NCBI GenBank assembly: GCA_026182355.1
Contig: JAPFBL010000236.1
Span: 1-64,000, forward strand
Reading direction: 5' to 3'
DNA length: 64,000 nucleotides
Source: Hermatobates lingyangjiaoensis
Lineage: Eukaryota; Arthropoda; Insecta; Hemiptera; Hermatobatidae
Both the position numbers and the translations under genes were made by a program. The number at the start of each line of letters is the position of its first letter. Positions within the stretch are counted from its first letter, which is position 1. Under the pieces are notes generated by a model, which was not told the DNA's origin, did not search any database, and worked only from the letters and a program-made list of their open reading frames with translations. Positions 1 to 12,228 of this stretch are shown here, piece after piece.

Positions 1-10
1 ACAAATGAAA

Positions 11-104
11 GTTTCAGTTCGCTATGTCTCATCGTGACTGAGTTTACGTGTGACAAACGTTTTTGCTTTAAACGTCCATAACTTCACTTCTACGATGAAG
101 TATA
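11..104 (-). repeat. Helitron-related fragment, antisense
   Basis: The segment is close to the reverse complement of 2049-2131, which lies inside the Helitron at 1797-3169. It is therefore probably a loose piece of that family in opposite orientation. The small reading frames here (22-279 minus, 278-481 plus) show no recognisable protein. No gene is seen between 104 and 566. Confidence 0.5.
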
Positions 105-566
105 CGTCTCTATCTATTATTTTAGGTAAAATTTTGCTTCCTGTATATAACTTCATAAATTGTTTATACATTTTGTTTTTATATTGCAGCTGTGCCTGAT
201 GATGGTCACATAGTGTTTGTAACCGGTCGTAAAATAAATTCCTTGTGGTGAAGACGTAATATATTTTCCTCACTATCATGAATAAATATCACACAATAAC
301 CGTTTTCATGGCTCGTGAGTTAGAAGATACGCATATTTCTTCCATACAAGTGGAATATCTTCTTATAATTACGATATTATTGCCCCTTGATGAATTCAAA
401 AATGTAAATTTCAAAAATAATTTTAATTATTTTTTTAATAAAGTAGGTAAGCAAGTCTTGACTACCTGTAAAGATCAATAGATCTGGCCATCCATTCAAA
501 CTCGGCCACATTGCTCTTTGTCCGTTTTGGATCGTATTTCTAACGAATAAGTATATATATATATAT

Positions 567-834
567 GTTTTGTTGGACTACCTTCGTACTGTGGCATGAA
601 TCAATTTTATAATCGATCTTTCAAGTTTTCTCACCTTTGATTTCAATCTTTCTGGTACTAAATACACTAGTTCTCCAAATGATCTGTAGATTTTAGATCA
701 TTGTTTGTTTTAAGATGTTAAGATGTTTGTTTTAAGATTGCTTGTTTTTAAGATTTAAATCAAAGGTGAGAAAACTTGGAAGATCGACCATGAAATTGAT
801 TCATGCCACAGTACAAAGGTCGTTCAACAAAACA
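567..834. repeat. Fold-back element (arms about 80 bp)
   Basis: The left arm, about 567-648, and the right arm, about 757-834, are inverted copies of each other with a few mismatches. The spacer is roughly 110 bp and rich in TTTGTTTTAAGAT repeats. (TA)n tracts sit outside both arms. This is the same design as the PLE-derived fold-backs elsewhere in the window, but these arms are not an obvious sequence match to them. No gene is seen between 842 and 1410. Confidence 0.6.
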
Positions 835-1414
835 TGTATATAAGAAGGATTGCTCCCAAACTTTACAAATATATATATATATATATACAAAATTGTCAGA
901 ATAACAAGTGATATAAATATTCAGGTAACTCACCACAAATGAATGAAGATAGTCGCTCTGAGGCCTTTCGTTTTCTCGTCGTCAGAGAGCAAGTGAATAC
1001 AAGTTGTAGACAGGTTATGAATTTTGATTTAAAGTTGGATTAAGATTGGCATCATTGACAGTATTTTTCCCTATTACAGTCGAAATAGTCTTGATTTGTT
1101 TAACAATTACTTCAATTAGAAATTCATCTAATTTAAAAAGGCCTGGACTAGTGTTGACCAAGTTCTTAGAAAAGCCTTTTATGAGGGCGCTTTCAACAAT
1201 GTTTTTTCTTCTTTTACATGACATAAATACCAAGTCCTTTGCTTCTTCCCAATTAATTAGTCAATTAATTAAGTTAATTAAATTAATTAGTGATTTTTAA
1301 GGGAAAAAAATTAATGTTCCTACATTAATCTCTAATGTGTAGGATTAAGGCACTGTTATCATCTTGTTTTAAATAATGACGTTTAACAAAATCATCAAGA
1401 ATATTCCTAGACAG

Positions 1415-1605
1415 AACTCACTCATATATCGACAATCGTCCGTCATCATCAAGGAACGAAATACCCCATAGTAAGGATTGTTTTGATACAGTCTTTTGAC
1501 TTGTGTATTCAGTCATCAAAGTTTGCATTTCTATGATGGCTTTGTTATAATTTATATATATACCTGAATAAAATTATCAAATACCTTTCTCAATAAGCAA
1601 TAGGT
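1415..1605. repeat. PLE-associated box upstream of ZF1 unit
   Basis: A block of about 190 bp begins near ATATATCGACAATCGTCCG and continues to a CTTTCTCAATAAGC segment. Similar blocks lie near 9418, 29098, 45468 and 54420, each upstream of a zinc-finger unit. A partial copy near 19000 runs straight into a PLE reverse-transcriptase frame, which suggests this block is PLE terminal or UTR sequence. Confidence 0.5.
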
Positions 1606-1796
1606 GTATTTTCCCTTTCCCGTTCATTTTCCCTTTATACTCAAAACATATGGAATTCCACAAATCAAATTAAGAATCAAACATAATAAAGGTAAACAAT
1701 CCAATTTTTTACCAGGTGTTATTACAAGTAGAAACAAGTTGTCATATATAATCACTGGATGATTATACTTTGTTTTGCTTATATTTTGATTAATAG

Positions 1797-3169
1797 TCTA
1801 TATAAATAAAATAATAATTTTGTTTGTACATTGCTTAGAACTGACTCAATTCAAGTTTTCTTTACGTTTCATACATTGGAGAAACCGAATCCACCATTAG
1901 AAAAATTTCTGTCTGTTTGCCTGTTTGTCCGCAAAACTTTGTCACAAGTAAACTCAGCTACCATAAGACATATAAAGCTGAAACTTTTACAGTAGATTTG
2001 GGTAGATCTAACTTAAAATATAGGCTCTGAATTATTTGGAAATTTAACGTAGAAGTGAAGTTATGGGCGTTTAAAGCAAAAACGTTTGTCACAAGTAAAC
2101 TCAGCCACCATAAGACATGGCAAGCTGAAACTGTGACACTGGATTTGTGTATGCCTAACTTAAAATATGGGCTCTAAATAGATTCATAATTCAGTACAGA
2201 AACGAAGTTGTAGGGATTTAAGCGTATTTTCCGAACATCACAGACAAGTTTGTTTTGAAAATACGCAGGTGAAGCAAGTAGGTATTGTTAGTTGATTTTA
2301 ATTTCATTTGAGCATATGAATATATTGCGTATTTGACATCTTTGAAAAGGTGTTTCCCAGAGTTGAGGATGTACTATCTATTACGAATAAATAGTTTTGT
2401 AAACGAGCAATTCTCAACTCTTAATACAAACAGGCAGGAAAAAATCAACAAACAAGTTCTTACGCTATATCATACCGAGGAAAGGCCTTACAAAGTCAGT
2501 AAAGAGATTGGATTAGTGATGAAGAAGCAGTTCATTATATAATTGAATTTCTTGACTCTGAATTTATTTCTCCTGGACTGCCTGCTCATGAGTAAAAACT
2601 TAAAGTAGGAGAACCAATCATGCTGCAATTTAGTAACAGTAACAAATTTCATGTTACGAAACATGAGTGCCCTAAAACTGTGCAACGGGACACGACTCTG
2701 AGTTCGTGCTTTACACAGGTATGCCATAGAGGCGGACATAATGACTGGATGTGGTATTGGGGAGTCTGTGTGTATTCCACACATACCATTGATTCAGAGC
2801 CACTGTCTGTTTCCTATGAAATGATTGCAAAGTCCGGTCAGAGTCTATTTCGCATTGACATTAAGTAAGTCACAAAGTGAGACTTCATCTAACGCAGGAA
2901 TACAAGGTAGCGAAACCAAGTTTTTCTCACATGGTCAAATGTAGTTTACTTGCTCAAGAGTCAGAGGTTCCAACTGTTTGTTCTTCCGTGAACCAGAAGG
3001 ACAGACAGCTTAATGTGGTGTATACAGAGGCATTTGTTTAGCACTGTACTAATAATGGTATTTTCTACTATTCTATAACCTCTAATTGTAGTATAATACT
3101 ATAATTGATATTTTGGAATACCAAGTACAATAGAATTTTTGATTCCGTCAAAGACGGTACGTTTGCTAG
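1797..3169 (+). mobile_element. Internally deleted Helitron
   Basis: The 5' end reads TCTATATAA (Helitrons start with TC). The 3' end is CTAG followed by T (CTRR-T rule), preceded by a 5-bp hairpin about 8 nt upstream. A helicase relic lies just inside the 3' end in the matching orientation. At about 1.4 kb it is far shorter than an autonomous Helitron, so the Rep domain and most of the helicase are missing. Sequences flanking both ends align to the undisturbed upstream regions of the other units (for example 29470-29520). The 5' flank ends in G rather than the usual A, so the exact left boundary is less certain. Confidence 0.7.
2520..3040 (+). pseudogene. Helitron PIF1-like helicase, C-terminal relic
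   Basis: Read in frame with several stops and shifts, this matches the C-terminal part of Helitron DNA helicases. Near 2574 there is GLPAHE-stop-KLKVGEPIML, the segment before helicase motif V. Near 2735 the frame gives GIGESVCIPHIPLIQ, then FALTLSKSQSET around 2845, corresponding to the 'NKSQGQT' motif. Near 2930 comes FFSHGQM-stop-FTCSRVRG, the 'HGQLYVACSRV' motif VI. It ends with LFFREPEGQTA and a NVVYTEA-like tail. Stops near 2597, 2822, 2936 and 3011 make it non-functional. Family assignment comes from these ordered motifs; the boundaries are approximate. Confidence 0.8.
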
Positions 3170-3170
3170 T
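3145..3170 (+). other. Helitron 3' terminal hairpin and CTAG-T end
   Basis: CCGTC, an AAA loop and GACGG form a perfect 5-bp hairpin at 3145-3157. Eight bases later CTAG occurs at 3166-3169, followed by a host T. This is the standard Helitron 3' terminus. Confidence 0.7.
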
Positions 3171-3300
3171 AATATATAAAATTGATCAACTATGCATTCA
3201 AAAGAATATACAGAAGTAAAAACTGAATCTTTTAAGAGTTACTAGTAAATAAATACAGAGCCTAGTACCTGCTTAGAGGAAGATCTCTAAGTCATACAAC

Positions 3301-4024
3301 ACTGGCTGCCAAAGCTAGGGATTTCCCCTAGATTTTGGGGGAAATGGGAATGCGCTAGGGGAATAGGGGATTTTTCAATAATCTGGGGGAAACTAGATAC
3401 ACTATATATACTTTTTATATGTTTGAATGAATTTTAAAATGCAAACTGTGGCATGAAATAATTATCTAAACAATCACTTACCTATCAAACTATTTCTTTA
3501 AACGCGTGGGTTATAACATTAATTTGGCACGGGCACTTAGTGATTAACGCATATTTTCTCAAGTTAATAATATAAAAGCAAAAAATACGAATTCATTAAA
3601 ATCACATACTTTGACTACACGGATATTAGCCAAACAAGCAATAAAAAAAATAATTACAATTGTACAAATTAGAAGCCCAGCAAAGAGTTAGTGGAACACC
3701 TACGAAGTGGGAAAACTAGTGCATTGTATCTAAAAAGTAAGAAAGAAGACCAACAATCTGTAAACCTTGAGGCTATTGTAATGTCAGATGAGTCAGATTC
3801 CTACCATTGTCAATAATTATCATTCATCAATAAAATAATTTCTTTGTTTGTTTTTTATTTTACCTTATTATATTATTTATCAGTAATACAAGCTTTGTTT
3901 TATTTCACTAACACAAATATAATTAATTTTTAAGTTTTATAGGAATAAATAGTTTAATTTAGGGGTATTTCTCACGGGCAGCTGGGGGACGCATCAAAAT
4001 TCCATTGACAGCCCTGACAACAAT
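3301..4024 (+). mobile_element. hAT-like non-autonomous element next to ZF1 exon 1
   Basis: The interval is bounded by ACAACACT (3296-3303) and ACAACAAT (4017-4024), a 7/8 match to an 8-bp target duplication. The left end reads GGCTGCCAA and the right end TTGACAGCCCTG, so the ends are inverted and of hAT type. The corresponding site in ZF7, upstream of exon 1, lacks the insert. Near 3690-3800 there is a relic reading frame (LRSGKTSALYLKSKK...), also present at 21760-21870, that could be a transposase C-terminus. The left boundary could shift by three bases. Its right end lies 44 bp before the ZF1 start codon. Confidence 0.6.
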
Positions 4025-4060
4025 GCGTGAAACCTCTTCCTGTGTTATATATTGTAAACT

Positions 4061-6963
4061 ATGTCGGGATATTTGAAAATTAAAGAAGGTAAAGTTATTT
4101 TGTCTTTAAAATGAATTTTTGAATTGTTAGATTCAATCATGATAATAAAAGCATATAAAAACCTGTTTTTTTATATATAGAAATTATTAAATATGAATTG
4201 CTGTTATATACAGATGCATACTGTTTTTTTCCCCACTAATAGTATTTATAATATTTATTCTGTAAAATATTTTCCCTAACTGCCATTTTTGTCCATTTTT
4301 GCATTTTAAAATAAATTCCCTAACTGAAATTTTTAAACATCACTTTAAAGATGGCTACAGTATGCGATAGTGACAATAGACTTTCAAAATGATTGAGCTA
4401 AATAATTGAAATTTTCAATTTCACTACAACGGTAACTTATTTCGACTATTCATATCTTGAAAGAATTGTAATGACTATTTTCTTCCAGAAGAATGTGACT
4501 TGGTGAGCGACATAAAAGTTGAGGACGATCCTTATAATGTCCTGCGTCCAGGTAAACTTTTAGTTTGTTATTGCTTTGAATAATATGTAATATTTAGTTT
4601 TGCAATTGTGAATATACGGTAAACACCCATAAACAAAGAAATTAAGAATAAATTATAACAAGTCCATTACAGCAACGACTTGATTTTATTGCATTATATT
4701 GCATACATTATGTCACTCAGTATGATTTGTTTCATAAATTTTATTTTTAATGAGTGTTGGTTTTCAGGTGAGGACTGGAGAATGCATGCTGGTAGACTAA
4801 GGGATGTCCAAGTCAAACTCATTGACATTGTGATATCAAAGTCTTCCATTAGTAATGATACCCTAAACGAAGTCCAGAATCTCAATGTATACCGAAAATT
4901 AGAATCTAATGATATCAGCATAGTCAAGGATCAGAACATAGCTAACGGAAAGATAAGAGCAAGAGGGAGTGTGATGAGTCAGCAGGGATAACATAGCTAA
5001 TACATTATGCATCAACATAAAGACAGAAGATTATAATGAGGTAACAAATTGTCACAATAACCAGAGCATCAGTCTAGAGAGAAAATCAGAAGACGTTATG
5101 AAGTATGAACAGGACGATACTGTATGCTGCAATATAAAGGAAGAAGTCAGAATGTTATAACGAGTAGTGACTGTTGCAATACTGTTAGCTTTTATGTGAA
5201 GGCAGAAGATGACATTGGTGGGTTTGAGACATTGGAGGAACCAACAGAAAATGCTCTGATGGAAAAAGATTTAAGAACTATATTACCTTGTAGTGACGAA
5301 AGTGTATGTCGATGTATTGGTAGTAAAAAGAGAGGCTCTACAAAAAGGCAGAGAAGAATTGTGAAAACTAAGAAGTCATTTACAGACATCAGGGATGCTG
5401 GTGCCACTGAAGATGTTTATAAGTGCTACTGTTGTCAAGAGGAGTTCACTGAAGAAAGTGACTGGCAGGATCATATGGGCATGTTCTCCAAAATATGTAG
5501 GGTTGTTTTCCCAATAAATCTGCCATTTCTATAGATAATATTGCTAAAGAGATTATGTCATTAAAGGAAGTATGTTAAAATGCAATCAGTGTGATTATAG
5601 TAGCAAACGTCGACATCATATGATAAAACATTACGAAGGCCGTCATGGTAAACGTCGATTACAGTGTGGCTTTTGCCCTACCAAGGTATTCTCGAGTGTT
5701 GTACTCTTGCAGCGTCACATGTGTCGTTGTCATCGTCCAGGGGTCAGAGTCTACCAACAGTGCGATTATAGTGTTGGCACGAAGGGTTTGTTAGAACAGC
5801 ATAGATTTACAGTTCACTTGAAAAAACCATGTCAACTATGCGGTTGTCTATTATCTCCTGGAAATATATCTCGACATATAAGGAATGTCCATCACAGGAG
5901 TAAAGATTTATTGAAATGTAATTTATGTAGCTATTCCACAACTGACAAACGTTACTTATCGGTCATTTTAAATATCAGCATTCTGGAAAAAGAAAGTGTT
6001 TAAAGGATGACTATTGGTCGTATGAAGCTGAGACAAGTCAATGTCCATTGTGTCACAGAATTGCTAAAATGGTAAACAAGTGTATAAACCATACTTGTCT
6101 GCCATGTAATATGACATTTAAGTCTGCATATCAACTGCAGAAACACAGAAAATGGGTGCACTCTACTAAAGTCATTTTCAGTTGTTCTAATTGTAGTTAT
6201 TCGAGTAACAGAAAAGATGTATATTTCAGTCATTTGAATTTAAAACATAGGAATCAATCAGAGTTTCAGTGTTGCCAATGCAAGAAGGTTTGTAAAAATA
6301 GTGAAATGTTTCAGAAGCATGTTTACATTGCCATAAATCCATTTAGAATTACATATTCCTGTGACTTGTGCAATTACAAAAGTGTCTCGAAACAGAATCT
6401 GCGAAGGCATTTTGAGTGGAAACATCGATATGGAATTATATAAATGTCGTGACTGCAGTTTTCAAACATCGTCTATGAGAACATTAAGAGCTCATGTTAT
6501 TCGAATTCATACAGGTCAAAAGAGTGAGTTTTGTTGTTTATATTGTTCATATAAAACAAAATTTAGAAGTAAGATTAGAATTCATATAGAGTGTAAACAT
6601 CGTTATGGAATATATAAATGTCATGACTGCAGTTTTCAAACATCGTCTATGAGAACATTAAGAGCTCATGTTAAGCGAATTCATAAAGGTCAAAAGATCG
6701 AGTTTTGTTGTTTTTATTGTTCATATAAAACAAAATTCAGAAGTAATATTAGAATGCATATAGAGTATAAACATCGTTATGGAATATATAATTGTCGTGA
6801 CTGCAGTTTTCAAACATCATCTAAGAGAAGATTAAGGTTTCATGGTATGCGAATTCATAAAAGTCAAAAGAGTGAGTTTTGTTGTTTTTATTGTTCATAT
6901 AAAACAAATTATAAAAGTAATATAACTAGGCATATGCAGAACAAACATATGAAGAGCGTCTGA
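4061..6963 (+). pseudogene. ZF1: short-type C2H2 zinc-finger gene, broken
   Basis: The exon layout is clear: exon 1 4061-4088 (MSGYLKIKE plus G), exon 2 4489-4551 (ECDLVSDIKVEDDPYN, ending ...LRP), exon 3 from 4768 (GEDWRMHAGRL). All have AG/GT borders in phase 1. Exons 1 and 2 are intact. Exon 3 loses its frame near 4970 and again near 5150, 5500, 5970 and 6430, so no long product is possible. Its pieces still show the family order: psi-KxE-rich N-terminal part, about ten divergent fingers, then three 174-bp finger-pair repeats from about 6447, ending MKSV-stop at 6963. A 6-nt deletion near 5750 also removes a zinc cysteine. Very probably a decayed paralog of ZF3. Confidence 0.85.
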
Positions 6964-7820
6964 TACTTCAACACTGTGAAATGAATACGTCTGGACTAGA
7001 GGAAGTGTCTCTATTGTAATATTATCTGTAGGTAATTAAGTGGCTTATTATTATTGTAATCATGATTATAAACTTATGTAATATTTAATTATGTTTGTTT
7101 TAATTTTATACAATAATCCTTTTGTCTGACACAAAGTGTTTAATACACTGAATTGAATTATTTGTGAGTCCTTTTAATTGTTCATGGAAGGTTACCCATG
7201 TACAAAGAGTACATTGTTGGGTATTTTGCATTTTTGGTGGAGGGTAGAGTATTTCACATGAATCCATGTCTGTCATAGTAGTGTGTTAGTTTCAATGTCA
7301 AAGTAGATTCTTTAGTTTTATAAGGGCTTTCGTATTGGCTTTCCCTTAACGGTAGGCTAAGGAATAACACAGTTATTATTTAGCTTTGCGGCTTGAAGTT
7401 TTCATAACTAGTTCTTAAAAAATTCACTTTCTAAATCAATAAAACTGATTTTGAATGAATTCATCACTTGCTGGATCATGTATCTGAAATATACGCTTTA
7501 AAAAAAAACTAATATAAAATTATAAGGGTCCAGGTTAGATGACTGGTTAACGTACTCCTAATCTAATTCTGTAGAATCATCCGTCAAACAAAATGCCCAT
7601 TTGTAGCTACATCTCCGGTTACAGGATTCATTACTGAATCAAAGAATAATATGTATTATATAACCAAAGAACCAGGTCCTTTTGTTACCTGATCTCCCTA
7701 TCACAGATTTACCTGAACATTGTCTAAGAAATAATACACCGTCCCTCCTTAGGTGAGATAGCAACCTATGTAGAGGGTGTCCACACTGTCTGGAAGCACA
7801 TATATTTCAATAAATAAAAA
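6964..7820. other. Conserved 3' flank of ZF1
   Basis: No gene is seen. The block is homologous to the 3' flanks of ZF2 (16627-17405), ZF3 and ZF5, so it was carried along in the duplications. Near 7525-7560 a GGTTAGATGACTGGTTAACG segment resembles the A-box side of the SINE at 18405. Confidence 0.6.
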
Positions 7821-8335
7821 TATTTAGAAATTATTTTTAATATAATTTCCATTATTTTCAGTGCTTAATTTGATGAGCCTTGCGAAGCTCATGGAAAACC
7901 GATTGAATAGGTCAATATTGTTGTCAATTTCAGCACACTGACTGATATTGTGTTTTCTCAAGTGCTTTAGATTTGCAACCTTTATTGAGTATACTTTCTC
8001 TTTTAATATACGATAGAAAATGAAATTAAGGTAGAGGCTGAAGGACTGGTGAAAAATGGGGACCATTGCACATGACCTGTTGGTCCAATCCAACCTGTTT
8101 TGATATTAAGACGTGTGCCCAGCTTTCCTGCCATATCACGGATAAAGCAGAACAGATCGATGCTTTTTAGCGTGAAAGCTCTTTCGCTGCATCTCGGGGG
8201 CAACAACCCTAGCCAAAGATTGAGGTAAACAGGCTCCGAGAAGAACTGCGTGGAGCAATGCTTCCACGACTCTACATCACAAACAAATACTTATATCTAA
8301 CTCAAAAACAAGACCTTGCCAAAAGTAGAAAAACC
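7820..8335. repeat. Unit-specific spacer repeat, copy 1
   Basis: This block recurs at about 26510-27000 and 42890-43390, always downstream of a short-type gene. It contains minus-strand frames of 60-90 codons (8003-8206; 26690-26932; 43078-43320) whose sequence is only partly kept between copies. I recognise no domain. It could be a decayed transposon. Confidence 0.5.
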
Positions 8336-8865
8336 ACAAAGAAAATAATATACTGGCAATAAAATAAAGCTCTTTACGACTATAAAGAATACCACAAGCG
8401 CTGTGAGTACCAAAACTCAAAGGGAAAAAGCTTTTCCCTTTCAAATTTCTTTTTCCTCACTGGGGTCCTTTGAAGAACAGAAATCCTGTTACTTTAGACA
8501 GTAAGAGAAAAGTTACTACAACGACGTAGTACTATTATACTATCTCAATATAAAAAGGAATGAATAATTTTTATGCGAAAGAAGTTATAAGTAATATTAA
8601 TGAAGACTAATAATAGAGAATATGATATAACAATAACTAGAAACTAGTGGAGAATATAACTACTATGACAATAATATAAATAATAATAATACTAACAATA
8701 GCTATGATAATATCGGGTAAGAATACGTATCTGCGAAGGTCTAGGAAGTCTGGCAGCCGAGCGCCTCAGGTAGTGACGTGCACTTGTCGACGGTCTCCAA
8801 GTCAAAATGCCCAGACGTTCTGTCCTTATATACTGTTTTCTGTGAATTGTTCGATTAAAACGAAT
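8335..8865. other. AT-rich spacer
   Basis: No gene is recognised. Alignment to the ZF3 unit shows that about 1.2 kb present at 27135-28365 is missing here (junction near 8475-8500). Either pairs 2 and 3 gained it or pair 1 lost it. Confidence 0.5.
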
Positions 8866-9335
8866 ATGATTCGTTACTTCTGGTGACCAAGAGGAGAGTA
8901 GAGTTTATAGGTCCATGAGTGCGGTTCATAGAAGGACCAATGGGAATACAGGTTACACAGTCCCTCTGTGATATAACAATATTGGCAGAAAACATGAGGC
9001 TCTCTTTGCAGTGAACTCCTGATTCCATTCTATTTCTGATTTTTTTGGTGGTTGGCTGTTGGTTTGTTCTATTATCATTCCGTAAAAGACAATAGAAGGA
9101 ACCAATATCCAACCACCAAAAAAAATTAGAAGTTGAAAGGGAACAGGAGTTCACTGCAACGTGAGACTCATGTTTTCTGAAAATATTTTTATATCATAGA
9201 GGGACTGTGATACCTCTATACCCATTGGCGGAATAACAAGGCTTCGCTGGGCAGTGGGTAACTGGGACCGCACTCATGGACCTACAAACTACTCTCCTAT
9301 TGGTCCCCATCGTAACGAATCATATTCCTTTCCCC
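8866..9335. repeat. Long imperfect inverted repeat
   Basis: The left arm, about 8866-9040, is an inverted and more diverged copy of the right arm, about 9130-9335. The arms share GAACTCCTG, the CAGTCCCTCTGTGATAT block and the CCATGAGTGCGGT block. The spacer contains a second small palindrome around ATTTTTTTGGTGGTTGG and its complement. The right arm alone recurs at 28790-29000 and 45160-45370. This fits a fold-back DNA element, but its family is not recognised. Confidence 0.6.
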
Positions 9336-9399
9336 GGACAACTCACAGAATATATATCTATAAATATGAATTGAATATATCGTTTAAAAAACCAACACA

Positions 9400-9615
9400 A
9401 AGATAGTCATAGACTTAAGTCACGCATATATCGACAATCGTCCGTCATCTTCAGGAGACGAAATGTCCCACTGAAAGGCAGTGTTTTGATACCGTCTGTC
9501 ACCTGACTCCAATGATGTAACAATATAGAATTGAGTCATGAGAACGTCTATTTTTATGATGGCATTGTTATAGTCTAAATACATATATATCTGATTAAAG
9601 GATATCACTCCCTTT
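9400..9615. repeat. PLE-associated box upstream of ZF2
   Basis: Second copy of the block described at 1415, here with CATCTTCAGGAGACGAAAT. Its complement contains CTGAAGA followed by a GAC/GTC pair and GATA, a worn hammerhead-like arrangement. Confidence 0.45.
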
Positions 9616-9972
9616 CACATTAAGCCATCCATGTAATTTGCTTTCCTTATATATTCATTACATATTGAATTCTACAAATCGAATTAAGAATCAGACATAA
9701 TGAAGGTAAACAATCAAATTTATTTACCAGTTGTTATAACAATTAGAAACAAGTCAGATATAATCACTTGATGTTATATATTTTTTTTATTTATATTTGG
9801 ACTAGCATGTATATTATTGATAAAATATGCATTGAAAGAATATACAAAAGTAATAACAAAATGTTTTAAATAATTAGTTGTAAAAAATTACAGTCGGCTT
9901 AGAGGAAAAATTCTGTCATACAACACTGTGTGAAACCTCCTCCTGTGTTGTTTATTGAATATAATGGAATAT

Positions 9973-10063
9973 AAAAAGGTTTCACATAAACACGTGAAAT
10001 AACAATCAGTGATCAAACCGGTCTTGTTTTCCCATTTCTTATTGTGGATCAGTAATGGAATAT
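9973..10063. mobile_element. Short PLE-derived insertion in ZF2 exon 1
   Basis: About 80 bp interrupt exon 1 and are flanked by TAATGGAATAT at 9962-9972 and 10053-10063. The insert begins with the TTTCACATAAACACGTGAAA block that also opens the fold-backs near 12160, 18655, 21140, 31700, 37535 and 48070. Confidence 0.7.
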
Positions 10064-11689
10064 ATGACAATTAAAGAAGGTAAAGTGATTTTGGAATTGT
10101 TAGATTCATAATTTCAGTCAAATTTTGTCTTCAATCCTACTTGAAATAGCTCAAGAAATTGTATATATTGGTTTTTATATATATATAACTTATTAAGTCT
10201 GAATAGTTCTTTTATCTATTCATATACGCATACCTAATTAAATCCATAATAATAGGATTTATAGTCTGTAAAATTATTTACCTAACTGCAATAGTAAATC
10301 AAACTATTGGAATACCTTACATTTAACATGTCTGCTGTTTATGATAATAGTATTTCAAGAACATTAAAGTAACACATAGAAATGTTCAATTCCAATACAG
10401 CAGTAAATTATTTCGTCTTTTCCAATCTTGAATGAATTGTAATTAATTTTTCTTCCAGAAGAATGTGACTGGGGAGAGCGACATTAAAGTTGAGGAAGGT
10501 GCTTATAATGTTTTACGTTCAGGTAAACTTGTATTTCAGTTATTTGTTTGAATAATACGTAATATTCAGTTTAGTAATTGTGATTGCACAGTAAACGCCT
10601 ATAAAGCGTATACACAGAGCAATCAATAACTATTGATTAATCGGACACTATTATTTTGAGAGGACGAAATACTGGTGTTCCCCATAATGGATAATGTCAT
10701 ATATGTGCTGACAATGACTGCTCTAATCTTTTAGACAAATAGTTCATAGGAAAATACATGAGTTATTGTTTTTTTGTGTAACGTTTACTGAAGTTTTAAG
10801 GTCGCATAAAATAATTATTACCTTTCATTCAAATGACATTCAATTTTATTTTTATTTATCGTCTGAATTTACTAAACAGTCATGCAAACTTGTGGACACG
10901 TATTACAACAAGTCAATTGCAGCAATGCCTTGTTTTGGAATTAAATTTGTGGATGTTCCTTATGATGGACTGCGGTGAAGTGGACATTTTTTTTTATTGA
11001 CTCTTTGGTTGTGTTTTCACTTGATATTAATTCAGTATGTTACTATTATATGTGCATTCATTCACTGTGAGTTGTTTATATTGTATGCCGGTTTTTAGGT
11101 GAAGAATGGAGAAAACATGTGGTAGACTAAAGGATGTTAGAGTCAAACTTGTTGACATTGTGAAATCAAAGTCTTTGATTGGTAGTGATATCCTAAAGGC
11201 GGTGCAGAAACTCAATGGACCGGAGAACTGCAATGTAATGAAATCAGGAATGTCGAGTATCAGAGCGTTGATAACTGCAATATAACAGGAAGAAGTGACT
11301 GCGATGATGTCAACAGGGATAGCATAGCTAATGCATTATGTAGAAAATTAAAGGCAGGACACAGTGATGCCGTAGTTAAAGGTAGAGTAACCATAGAATC
11401 AACATTAAGTTAAAATCATGAGACAATAGGTACGCTTTGTTATATGATATTATTCTGGAAACATTTTGCTAAATAAGGACTCAGGCGGACCATGATGATA
11501 TCATCAAAGATGTATAGCTTGATAATTGATTCGGAGAACTTGAAAGAAATGATTGTGTTGAAACACAACAGTTCTTGTTGGGAGCTTAAATTCAAATGAA
11601 ATTGAAATCAATTCACAATACCTACTTGCTATACCTGTATGTTTTCGAAATAAACATTTCTACGAAGTTAGGTCAAGACAGCTTAAAAG

Positions 11690-11957
11690 CCAATAGCTTC
11701 GCTTCTTCGTTGAATTTTCAGTTCATTCTAAACATAGCATTAAGTTAGACAAACGCAAATCTAGTATCATAGTTTCAGCCTTTATGTCACATGGTGGTTG
11801 AGTTTACTTTGCTGGCATAATTTTGCGGACAAAGCGATAGACAGAAATGGTTTTATGATGTGTGGATTCGGTTTCTTATTGTATGAAAAGTAAAGATAAT
11901 TTTAAATGAATCGGTTATAAGCAATGTACGGAAAAACCTTTCTTTCATTTATATAGA
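11690..11957 (-). repeat. Helitron 5'-end fragment, antisense
   Basis: The reverse complement aligns with 1797-2010 of the Helitron, ending at TCTATATAAAT (the complement of 11947-11957). The matching blocks are GTACATTGCTTA, GAAACCGAATCCAC, TTTCTGTCT and GTCCGCAAAA. It sits in the intron between exons 3B and 2C of ZF2; orthologous copies are in ZF4 and ZF6. Confidence 0.65.
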
Positions 11958-12228
11958 TTAATTAATAATTAAATTGAAAATTAAAAGACCAATATAATAC
12001 TTATTATTTATTTTCAAATTGTTATACTTCAAAAAAAAAAAAACGAAAGGTTGGGATTGAGAGTTGAACTTGAAATTGATGAAATGGCCGTGTCCTGATA
12101 AATTTGAATTTTGTTTCTATGTCATGGTCATAGTTTTGTTAATATATATATATAAAAATTTCACATAAACACGTGAAATAACAATCAATGATCAAAGCTC
12201 AATAAGAAATGGGACCGTGTAATAGAAA

